The notes under the pieces were generated by a model that had not been told where the DNA came from, searched no databases, and saw only the letters and a list, made by a program, of their open reading frames with translations. Of a stretch of DNA of 64,000 nt, positions 22,691 through 32,359 are shown piece by piece. This DNA comes from Chionoecetes opilio (lineage: Eukaryota > Arthropoda > Malacostraca > Decapoda > Majidae), in NCBI GenBank assembly GCA_016584305.1, contig JACEEZ010002651.1, positions 28,501 through 92,500 of the forward strand, in the 5' to 3' direction. The first letter of the stretch is position 1. Each line of letters begins with the position of its first letter. The position numbers and the translations under genes are program-made.

Positions 22691-23787
22691 AGTTGGACAA
22701 TATATACTGTAAAACCTTATCATTCGCTAGGGTTAGGTAACAGATATGATCGCAAAGTTTACATCCGCGAAAAATTGCTAAACCCCCCTGTAAACTACCC
22801 CTGGAGCGGTATTACCAAAGCGCATATCATAGTTATGACAGAGAAGTATCATAGCTCCTGAAAATCATGAATCAATGTCATACGCCATATATCATATGTT
22901 TAGAATCTAGCGAAACCATCTATCATAGTCGCCTACAAAATATCGCGTCATTGTTTCTTTAAATTTGGTAATATAATCCATAAATTCAGCCTTTGACCAC
23001 GTTTTATGGATTTATACTTCTTCCACTATGTTAATAACATGTTTAGGACAGTGACACAGAGAGTAATGTAGTCATTCGTTCCCGCAAATAAGGTTTATAG
23101 ATGTACCGTTGAACAGTATCTATAAATACGGGACAGAGTTGCCAGATGGCGAGTTTTTCGCTCTAAAGGCTGTCCGTACAAAAGCCAATTTTTTGTCGTC
23201 CAAGCACCGTCTTGGATTACGAATCCCAATCCAAGATTTCCTGTTTTTGAGCGCGGTCTTGATACGAAGACGGGATTAGAGAACAAGCATTAGAAAACGG
23301 GAGTTTCGGCGCCGCGTGGCTTTTTTGTGATGCCGTACAGATGCGGGGAAAACCATGCCCATCATCATCATCAGGACTACCAATCCAAGCGTTCCGAAGA
23401 CAGCTCTGAGGCTGTCTTGGAGGAAATGATCCCGTGGAAACAACAAAAAAGAAAGGACAATAATGCAGAATCTGTCGAGTGGCTGAGGTTAATGAAAGGC
23501 TCACTTGACATGAAAAACAAAATAATGTGTAAACGTAGTAATGACAAATGGTTGTAGAAGAAGAATTAACGGCATATAACAGATAGATGAAAAGATATGG
23601 TGTTATAACTGATGAGAAGCCGGTCTGTTATGTGTATTGCTACACTTTTCCAATACTCGGGGAAAATAAGGTTATTATGGACGAGAACTGCGCGGTCGCT
23701 ACCGCCGTTACCACTTACGCTTTCTACATTATTTTTTGCTCAGTATATTGTACATTATTAATCCACTTCTGCGTAACCTTCAAAACT
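22691..23787. other. Intronic sequence with two small dispersed repeats
   Basis: 22718-22800 (GGGTTAGGTAACAGATATGA, TCGCAAAGTTTACATC) resembles 37826-37915. 23190-23275 (GTCGTCCAAGCACCGTCTTG) reappears inverted at about 27455-27500. No gene was seen. Confidence 0.45.
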
Positions 23788-23815
23788 TCTATAATAATAT
23801 AAGCGAGAGTGTGGC

Positions 23816-23818
<3 letters not shown>

Positions 23819-23850
<32 letters not shown>
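23819..23850. repeat. (GT)n microsatellite
   Basis: A pure GT run within the Helitron-like element. The inverted copy at 63383-63434 has the complementary CA run at the same place. Confidence 0.95.
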
Positions 23851-23852
<2 letters not shown>

Positions 23853-24054
23853 GCGATAGGTGCCGCCCCCCGTGGCACAATCCCATCATATGGCACAGTT
23901 TTGGAACCAGCTCGACCAGGGGCACATTTTAAGCTTAATTATGAGATGATCCGATCACTTTTTTTTTTCTTTTCTTTTTTTTAATTTTTAGTAGTCTATT
24001 AGCGAGAACTGTGAAAAAAAAATGTGGGTTGCGAGAATTGAGAAAACCTTGATG

Positions 24055-24560
24055 TAGGGTGATGGGTAATGGGTGAGTGAATGGGTGGGGTGATGGGTAA
24101 TGGGTGTGGGGTGATGGGTGAGTGAATAGGTGGGGGGTGATGGGTTGGGGGTGATGGGTGTTGGGTGAGGGAATAGGTGAGGGGTAATGGGTGAGTGAAT
24201 GGGTGTGTGGTGATGGGTAATGGGTGAGTGAATGGGTGGGGGGTGATGGGTAATGGGTGAGTGAATGGGTGGGGGGTGATGGGTAATGGGTGAGTGAATG
24301 GGTGGGGGGTGATGGGTAATGGGTGTGGGGTGATGGGTGAGTGAATAGGTGGGGGGTGATGGGTTGGGGGTGATGGGTTGGGGGTGATGGGTGATGGGTG
24401 AGGGAATAGGTGGGGGGTGATGGGTAATGGGTGAGTGAATGGGTGTGTGGTGATGGGTAATGGGTGAGTGAATGGGTGGGGGGTGATGGGTAATGGGTGA
24501 GTGAATGGGGGGGGGTGATGGGTAATTGGTGAGTGAATGGGTGGGGGGTGATGGGTAAGG
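24055..24560. repeat. G-rich minisatellite (about 32-bp units)
   Basis: Units combine GTGATGGGTAATGGGTGAG and TGAATGGGTGGGG with variable order and length. The complement of the array is at 62888-63192. Closely spaced GGG runs make plus-strand G-quadruplexes likely. The long minus-strand frame rich in His, Pro and Ser is an artefact. Confidence 0.93.
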
Positions 24561-24737
24561 CGTTAATACATACATTTCTACATCCATGATTTCAGGAAAG
24601 TTAGAAGGGGCTATCTGGAGAGTCTGTGTTCGGTGGGCCGAAGGCCCACCAAACACAGGTGGTGGGCCGAAGGTCCACCAATAGCCCTCCGCAGGAGCTA
24701 GTCAAAAAGTCCGCCCGGAGGGCGGCTTTGCGGCTAG

Positions 24738-25700
24738 TATATACATATTGCAGAAATAATAAAGTTGGTTAATACACATACAGACACACACTCCCCTTTC
24801 AGAGGTCCCCCAACCCTTTGCGAGGTTAGGTTAAGGTTCAGTTAGGTTCATAATCTCGCCGGAGTGGTCGAGGGGGGCGGAACCCCCCCCGTTATGAGGT
24901 TAGGTTAGGTTCGGGTAATAATCCTCTCAGCGAGACAAGCGGACCACTCGGCAGGTGTCGAGTGGGCTGGCGAATGCGGGGCGGGGCAGGGCGCACTTAG
25001 TTTTCGTACAATTTTGTCATTCTCTGGTTTCTGAGACCCTGACTATTATTTCCTTGCAAAGTTTTAGTGCTTTTTCTGAGGGACGTACATTGTTATCAAT
25101 GGAAACGGCGACTTTAGGATTTGGTGATGAAAAAGAAAAGAAAAATGTATTGGGTTTCCGGAAAATAAAAATACCTCCATCTGAAAAAAACTCAATAATT
25201 TTAGTCAAGGAAAAACTAGTCAGTGTCTCAGGAAATGACCGCGCAGTCCTCGTCCATTTTTACCATGAAAAATAAATAGAGCTTATTGGAGCATTTGCCC
25301 ATAATCACTTAAAATATTTTGAGCTTTACATTCTTATTCATGATCAAATATATGTTGAAGTCTACTCTAGCATGTATCGCAAATGATTAGTTTTTGAAAA
25401 AACCTTACTCTCTGGTTAGTAGGAATTAGGTCAAATAAATTGGTTAGTTAACGTTGTTGGGAGTCCAGGTTAGGTTTAATTTCCTTTGGGCTATTAGTTT
25501 TATAATGATAGTGCTTTATGGAATCATACACGTTATCTTTAATACTCTCAGACTTATTTTTTTAAACGAAATATGCTAATATATCTTTACATAGTGTTTC
25601 TTGCAAGTGGCTCCTACTCAGCATATACCCCAAAAAATATTACCTTATTCCCCATTATCCAAAAAACTTTGCTAAATTTCCAGTTTGACACCGAATTCAC
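24738..25700. other. Intronic sequence with TTAGG-like words
   Basis: AGGTTAGGTTAAGGTTCAG and GAGGTTAGGTTAGGTTCGG near 24820-24920 are degenerate telomere-like motifs. A 106-codon frame at 24955-25275 has no recognisable domain. Confidence 0.4.
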
Positions 25701-25713
25701 TTTGGTGGACGAA

Positions 25714-26045
25714 ACTATTGTTTTCTGATGAGTTTTGATGTGTTTTGAATCAATCTTCTAACCGTTTCTGTCGCAAATATTTTTTTTAAGTGATTTGAGA
25801 CAAAAAATTATTGAAAAACAAAATTCAACATAACCGAACCTATACCTAACCTAGCCTTTACCTAACATAACCTAACCTTTACCTAACATAACCTAACCTT
25901 TACCTAACATAACATAACCTTTACCTAACATAAGCTATACCCAACCTAACCTAACCTGTACCCCCACCAAAAAAAAGTGATTGCCTCAGAAACGGTTAGC
26001 AGATTAATTCAAAACACATCAAAACTCACCAGAAAAAATTTGTCA
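25714..26045. mobile_element. Foldback element with a CCTAA-like core
   Basis: The left arm (GAGTTTTGATGTGTTTTGAA, CTAACCGTTTCTG) is the reverse complement of the right arm at about 25975-26045. Between them CCTAACCT and TACCTAACATAACC motifs repeat for about 130 bp. Confidence 0.7.
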
Positions 26046-27524
26046 CAGTTCCTTGAACAACGTGAATAATAGAGAAATGTGCATGCCTACAGTCGCACAC
26101 ACACCATATCAGGCAGGGCAGTAAGAATAATGACACTCATGGTTACCACATATATCAAGAGAGGTGAATTTATGGCGTAAAAAAAACTCAGACGTTTTCG
26201 GCTACTTTTTCGGTGACGCGGGTTGTTGTTTCTCATATATATTATATCTGAAGAGACTGGACTGGAAGTATATTGACACTCATCGTCACCACACATAACA
26301 CATAAGGTAAATACTGTATGTAGGCAAGAGATACACAGGCCCCATCCTGGCTATATTTTCGGTGCTTTTGACTACTGGCTACCCTTTCGGCGCCGTGTTG
26401 TTATTGTTTATCATAACCTTCATAATATACCATCAGTATTCACCTCAAAGTGATAACAATTCCAATGATCTGAAACTCGAGAAATGCCAGTGGTCGCTGG
26501 CAGTTTTAACTCAAAGGTTGGTCTACTGTGTTTTGGCTCCGCGACTAATATTTTTCATAAATTAATTTCGCGATAAACATTGATGCACCGCATCTGAATA
26601 CCAAAAAATATAGTTCTTCTGTTGTTCTACTAATTATATGGATGACATGCATTACGATGGAATGTTCTATAATAGCAATATAATGCAAATTACTCGCCTC
26701 GAGTAGCAAAGCTTAATATATTTTTTACATGTATATTGTGGCATGTAAAATTTGGGCGATGTTCACACTGTTTTCTAAGACAATACTGCTGCGTCTGGCA
26801 AACGCTTGTCAAAATACAATAAGCAATGCCTTGGAAAAACGAAGAATAAAGAATGCCGAAATCGGCTTGTTGCTGCGACAATGTAGGTTATAATTGTGGA
26901 GGCGACGTGCCGCGGCAGGGAGTGGTGGGCGGGGAGATTGTGGCGGGGAGATTGAATCAAAACATTGCTACTTCACGCGTCGACTCATTGCACTTCCAGG
27001 CTTTCTATCTGATTGATACACAATAATAACAGGAAAATATGACTGCCTAGGTATAGATAACTTCTAAACATTCGTTATTGACTATATAATATCATAGAGT
27101 AGCATTTACCTCGCCTCCTCAACTATAACCTGCTTGGTTATTTGGTTATATACAATGTTTTACAGAATCAGGCTTCTATACAATATACATATAGAAGAAA
27201 CTCTTTCTTAATATTATACTTTTGTGTTTTAAGTGCAGTGGAATAAGCCCATATTTTGTTTTCCAGTAGACCAACTTATTATCAAAAAAGTGAGTTAAAA
27301 CTGCCAGCGACCCCTGGCATTTCGGGTTCCAGTTCTTTCGAATTGCTGAAATGTGTGTTATACTACTTTGTAATATTGTTTGCAATGTTTTGCGTTGATT
27401 ATTATTTCGGCTCCTACCAAGCTTGTTGTGTTTTTGTCGCAGAAACCAATCGCGACAAAAAAAGGTCTTCGTATCCAAGACGGTGCTTGGACGACAAAAA
27501 CACGGCTAAAGTTGGTGAGGAACA
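26046..27524. other. Intronic sequence, nothing recognised
   Basis: About 1.5 kb without an exon, RNA gene or clear element. A repeat shared with 23190-23275 lies at about 27455-27500. Confidence 0.4.
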
Positions 27525-27624
27525 ATATGCCCTCGCACGGGAGCCGGGAGTGGCGTCGTAGATTGGGCGAGGCGACGCGCCCCACCCCGGCGTATGCCTC
27601 CAATGATTAATTGATTGATTGATA
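27525..27624 (+). mobile_element. RTE-F, 3' stub of the LINE
   Basis: Only the last roughly 95 bp of the LINE are present (GGGAGTGGCGTCGTAGATTG, GGCGAGGCGACGCGCCCCAC, GGCGTATGCC), followed by a TGATTAATTGATTGATTGAT tail. This is the expected product of heavy 5' truncation. Confidence 0.8.
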
Positions 27625-29817
27625 CATACATATACATACATTATACATTTTAGAACTTTGTTGGTAGCATATAAGTACAACATGAATCTGGGGGATTTAG
27701 ATAATCTGAAAAGTACTAATCTTACTTTATTTTTTGCAAAAAAGGGGGGGGGCATGGCCGCATGCCCCCCCCCTCTCGGTACGCCACTGACAACAGCGAC
27801 TTTGTTGTGGTTGCTACAAATATTACCGCATCCAGACCGCTGTGGCGGCTTGGAACTTGGTCTGAACCTGGATCTTGTGATAACGGGTGGTTGGTTCATT
27901 AAGAGGCTTCAGTGTGGTGCAGTGTATGGCTCAATCTCGAACCCAGCAGATGAACTGTGTATTGCAACCTATAACCACATGTTACGCCCTGGACACCACC
28001 ACACACTTCAGGTGTCTCGGTGAGGCTATGCAGGGGTTACAGTACCGCTGCTTGACTTACTAAACAGCGACAGAGTTCGGTATGTTAGGGTGATGCGAGT
28101 TGTGTATAGTTCACGTCTTTAATCAAAACAGGCGAAGGAAACACTTCTGATACACCTTTCTTGCGTTTACTGAGTAAAGCCACAAAGCCACTACATTTAC
28201 AGAGTACAAACACGTCAACACCTCCGACCTATTCCGCGGCCGTCGCAAGGAGAGACGTTACAACAGTCACCACACAGTGCCACCCCGGCACACCACAGTT
28301 CCACCACGCCACAACAGTTCCACTACGCCACAACAGTTCCTCCCCCAGGAAATCCCCACGGGATCCCCGCCCTCCGCGACTGCCTTTCTCGGCAGCGGCG
28401 CACGTCTGTCCTTCCAGACGCCTGAATCCTCACTCCCTTCTCTTTGTGCCAGGAAGGAGGTACACAGTCTCACGTCCTCCCCGGCCCACCCCCAGCATCC
28501 CACCCCAGTAGCCACCCACCCGCGTCCAAGGTTGCCCCACAAGGCACCTCACCCACGTGCCACCTCCGCTCCCAGCCCATACGCACAGACACACACGACA
28601 CCACACACACCACCTCCCCCACCACCACTACCTCCACCATCACCACTACATGCATAACACACGAATCATCTCTTAGTGAAGTTCTACTGTGAAATGAGTG
28701 TAGGTTTCAATCTTGGGCCCTGGCAGGTGAGCTGTGTATTGCCACCTATAACCTGGAGCCATCTCTATGTGAAAATATGTTGTTGTGGAATGAGGGGATA
28801 TTGTGTAAAGATTAGCTTAAAAATTAAAGTGACTAGCAGGTCGTGAGAGACTGTCGCATGAAGGTGGTGTGCAGTGAGCGAATAAGAGCGACGAGGTCAT
28901 AGTTCAAGTTACTGTTCGTGTGCTGAGGACATAACCAGTGCCTATTTATTTTGTGTTACAGTTGTCAAAAGTTATGTATTTTTTCAATAATTGTACTTTG
29001 TCGCCTGTAGGAAGTTAACTAGCATTCTCTGTATGTTATGTTTGTTTATCCGCAAAGCAGGATATTCTATCTTCAATTGTGTATGTATTATGTGGTTCTG
29101 CATTCAGGAATTGAATACCAACAACAGCTTGATCAGTTAGGTTTGGTTACGTAATATATATCCAGGTTAGGTTAGTGAACTGGCGGTGGTGTCTGTGGGG
29201 CATAGCCCCGGCACTATTGTCAGGTTACGTAACCAATGTCCATGTATTGTATTAGATTGCACTTTTACTGTGTTTTGGTACAAGCGAAAAATGAGGTGTC
29301 CAATAATGTAATACCCTTTATTCTTCCTTTTCATTTATTACAAGTGGAAGTGCCGCAGAAAATTTCAATGTCGACGAGTGTTCCACTGCCGGCGGGAGTT
29401 ATCAATTGGTGTTTCAGCGAGAATTCCGATCGTCGACAGCTCCATACACCATCTATATAAGAACATGTTGGGTCACTTGCTGACAAAAACGTGTTTCTGC
29501 TGCGCATCAAGCGTTGTGACGTAACGAGGTGAATTGTCAGCTCAGTTGCTCACGTGCCACTGTTTGGGATGCATGTGAACTGACGTCGTGATCTCGACTT
29601 CTTTTCATGATTTGACGCCACTTTCACGGCACGTTCATATTATCAGGCAATTTCAATTTTGACCTTCTAGAATCTAGATATTTTCACACTGGGATGTATT
29701 CTATATCAGCATAATCAGAAAAGTGTGTTGATTCAGGAACCGTGCTTGAAAAAAATAATGGGATCAAAAGTAGCCGAGCAATGAGGAGTTGAAGCCAAAT
29801 ACATAATATATATTTGG
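27625..29817. other. Intronic sequence with C-rich patches
   Basis: A near-palindrome GGGGGGCATGGCCGCATGC followed by a C-run lies at 27745-27772. 28240-28650 is C-rich and gives spurious proline/threonine-rich frames. Blocks near 27925-27980 and 28705-28770 share CTGTGTATTG and ACCTATAACC and are a small dispersed repeat. No exon was found. Confidence 0.4.
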
Positions 29818-30006
29818 GGAGGCAATAGCAGAGTGGTTAGCGTCTCCGAGTGGCGTTCTCGGTGACCCGAGTTTGATTCCCGACGAAAACTAAAATCTTT
29901 CTGCACCGTCGAGTGGCCTAAGAACACCCACATGTCCTGCCCATTAACTCTACCTTCCATTGCGAGTACAGGCCATGGCTGCCGTATTCTGTATAATGCT
30001 TTAATA
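29818..30006 (+). mobile_element. tRNA-derived SINE (plus orientation)
   Basis: GGCAATAGCAGAGTGGTTAG (A box) and GACCCGAGTTTGATTCCCG (B box) head a body with CACCGTCGAGTGGCCTAAGA, matching 21026-21345 in reverse. Confidence 0.75.
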
Positions 30007-30184
30007 CCCACCGCCATAGACCACTATAATGTTATCTCTGGACTGTTTACGCGCCCGTGTTTTGAAATCGCCAGGCTGCATAGGAGCCCCACTGGTGGGG
30101 GGATAGAAGGCTGGTGTAAGAAGTGGTGTGGAAGTGGCAGTTGTAATGGGTTGTGGTGGAGTGTGGTTGTGCATGTGGTAGGGA

Positions 30185-30870
30185 GTGATAGTTAAGGTGG
30201 CAGGTGTTGTGAGTGGGTTGTGAGGTGTTTAAAGTGGGTTGTGAGTTGTTATGAGGTGTTGTTAGAGAGTTATAAGATATTATTAATAATTGTGAGGTGT
30301 TGTTAGTGGGTTGTGAGGGTGTTGTGAGTGGACTATGAGGTGTTGTTAGAAAGTTATAAGATATTATTAATAATTATGAGGTGTTGTTAGTGGGTTGTGA
30401 GTGGGTAATGAGTTGTTGTGAGGGGTTATGAGTGGGTTATAGATTTTATGAGTAGTTATGATGTGTTGTGAGTGGGTTATGAGTAGTTATGATTTGTTGT
30501 GAGTGGGTTATGATGTGTTGTGAGTGGGTTATGAGTAGTTATGATTTGTTGTGAGTGGGTTGTGAGGGTGTTGTGAGTGGGTTATGATGTGTTGTTAGAG
30601 AGTTATAAGATATGATTGATAATTATGAGGTGTTGTTAGTAGGTTGTGAGTGGGTTATGAGTTGTTGTGATGGGTTATGAGTGGGTTATAGATTTTATGA
30701 GTTGTTATGATGTGTTGTGAGTGGGTTATGATTTGTTGTGAGTGGGTTATGATGTGTTGTCAGTGGGTTATGAGTAGTTATGATTTGTTGTGAGTGGGTT
30801 ATGAGTAGTTATGATTTGTTGTGAGTGAGTTATGAGGTGTTGTGAGTGGGTTGTGAGGTGAGTGAAATCT
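30185..30870. repeat. GT-rich tandem array
   Basis: Short units built from GGTGTTGTGAGTGGGTTATG and TAGTTATGATTTGTTGTGAG repeat with higher-order structure (TTAGAGAGTTATAAGATATTA-type blocks recur at about 30263, 30345 and 30595). Confidence 0.9.
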
Positions 30871-30907
30871 GAGACGCATCATAAACTTCACCTCATATGG
30901 TTTTAAG

Positions 30908-30912
<5 letters not shown>

Positions 30913-30951
<39 letters not shown>
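30913..30951. repeat. (CA)n microsatellite
   Basis: A pure CA run directly downstream of the GT-rich array. Confidence 0.97.
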
Positions 30952-30953
<2 letters not shown>

Positions 30954-31035
30954 AACATTCACCACCACTGTTACATAACCTAAAATTACGTGCCCAGTTT
31001 CGCGAAGCCACGAAATTCAACCTCGGCCACTAACC

Positions 31036-31110
31036 CCCCCCCCCCCCATAAACCCCCCCCTCCTCCCACAACCCCCTCCTCCCACAACCCCCTCCTCCCA
31101 CAACCCCTCC
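31036..31110. repeat. C-rich short tandem repeat
   Basis: Three copies of a CCCCCTCCTCCCACAA-type unit follow a C-run. Confidence 0.85.
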
Positions 31111-31444
31111 TCCACCTCACCGTAACCTCATTTCACACCCTTTCAACCCCCTACACTCACCTCCACTAACCTCAACATCTCCATAATAGCCTCTTCTTTA
31201 CATCCTATATACTCCTATCATCTCCACTCATCTCCTATAGTTTCTTTTTTCACTCCTATGTAAACTACGTCACTATCAGCGACTTTCTATTAGGAACTGA
31301 AAACCTACGAAAATTCGCTTCGATATCCTTCCTGGTTACCGAGTGAACAGTGAAGTTGAAAACAGGCGCTCCGACTTTGTCGCCCTTATGCAACAGGCCG
31401 ATATTCCGTGCGCAGTCCAGATTTACAGTGGTCTATGCCACCGC

Positions 31445-32041
31445 TAATCTGATCATAGAATATGCCTTTATACCCTTCTATATGGCATCAGAATGTCCCT
31501 TAGCTCCGCTTGCCTAGTGTACCCCTATCCCCGGCTGTGCCTATCTCCCAATAATGGATACCTAGCTATGCCACTGACACTCTAGTCCTTAACTCTGTGA
31601 TGTCAACCTTTTATCAATATTTCATCGGCATATTATGAATTATCAATAAAATTACTAGAAATATTGTTGTACAAAAATATGTAATAAATAAATACATAAA
31701 TAGATGAAGTACAAAATACTATATATACAGAATAGATAATAGTATCATAATAGATAAATACAAAAAAATATTAATTTATATGCTGCCATTGTATTTTATT
31801 ATAGTTCATGTTCAAGTGTCGTTTGACCAATTTTCAGTGTTAGCACTCACGCCACGTTCTGTCATGACTTTGTCTCCCCTCCCTTCCCTCCATACATGTG
31901 TTCCGACCTGTTGTTAAATCTGCCTTGGTTCCATAAACCGGTCCATGCCATGTTCCAGATACTCTAACAGTCAACTGGTAGCCCTTGTGAAAAAGGCCCT
32001 CTCACAGCCTGAACTTTTGACCATAACTGAGTCATATGAAG
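31445..32041. other. Intronic AT-rich sequence, nothing recognised
   Basis: AATAAATAAATAC-type stretches near 31680-31770 are the only notable feature. Confidence 0.4.
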
Positions 32042-32359
32042 TTAGGGAGCTTGGTGCATTATGTGAAAGAAGAACAATTGTGGTCGATGGCAGAGAGTTG
32101 TTTTCGCAGACCCCTTTAATGCCTTTATGCTTGCAGGGATTCCTCTGATGGAGATTTCGCTCAGCCTGTTACACCATTGCTGAGTTTCTTTCATGAAGAA
32201 GGTCTTACAGTCGGTAACAGCACAGATATGGACAGTTATATCTGCTTCATCAATAAATTGCGTGCCATGCCACTTGTTTTGAGGACGGGAACCAGACACT
32301 AGACTAGACAGTAACAAGAAAACACCAAGTACCGTTACGAAGACAAAACTCCTGATCAA
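32042..32359 (-). pseudogene. Possible signal-peptide first exon, unidentified
   Basis: The minus-strand frame begins IRSFVFVTVLGVFLLLSSLV then SGSRPQNKW, a good secretory signal peptide with a likely cleavage after VSG. Cysteines follow (HICAVTDCKTFF). A CTATAAAGGGG motif lies about 30 bases upstream, as a TATA box would. There is no ATG at the expected place (TTG instead), and a GTAAGA inside the frame at the TDC codons could be a splice donor. I do not recognise a family. It may be a decayed first exon of a small secreted protein antisense in intron 3, or chance. Confidence 0.25.

Larger units (their letters stand above)
23788..24737 (+). mobile_element. Helitron-like non-autonomous element
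   Basis: A TC start (TCTATAATAATATAAGCGA) is shared with a second, inverted copy whose start is at 63455. The 3' end shows hairpin CCGCCCGGAGGGCGG (24711-24725), eight bases, then CTAG followed by T, which is the textbook Helitron 3' terminus. Inside are a GT microsatellite, a conserved CCCATCATATGGCACAG block, a G-rich minisatellite and two further hairpins, GGTGGGCC-GAA-GGCCCACC (24631-24649) and GGTGG...CCACC (24661-24679). It encodes no Rep/helicase, so it is non-autonomous if it is a Helitron. Confidence 0.5.
30015..31437. mobile_element. 1.4-kb CATAGACCACT element with 7-bp duplication
   Basis: It starts CATAGACCACTATAATG and ends TTTACAGTGGTCTATG. CCACCGC flanks it on both sides (30008-30014 and 31438-31444), a perfect 7-bp target duplication. 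The left 70 bp match the short MITEs at 12210 and 47320. It encodes no transposase. The interior is filled by a GT-rich tandem array, a CA microsatellite and C-rich repeats. Confidence 0.75.

Noticed and set aside
24055..24560. CRISPR-like regular repeats (also 62888-63192)
   Set aside because: Units are contiguous and have no unique spacers, and the genome is eukaryotic. It is a minisatellite.
23988..24656. 222-codon His/Pro/Ser-rich frame
   Set aside because: It is the complement of the minisatellite. Composition follows the repeat unit.
24955..25275. 106-codon frame with plausible composition
   Set aside because: No recognisable domain, no start context and no repeat relation. Not enough to call a gene.
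28161..28657. Proline/threonine-rich plus-strand frames
   Set aside because: C-rich low-complexity sequence with several overlapping frames and no conserved motif.
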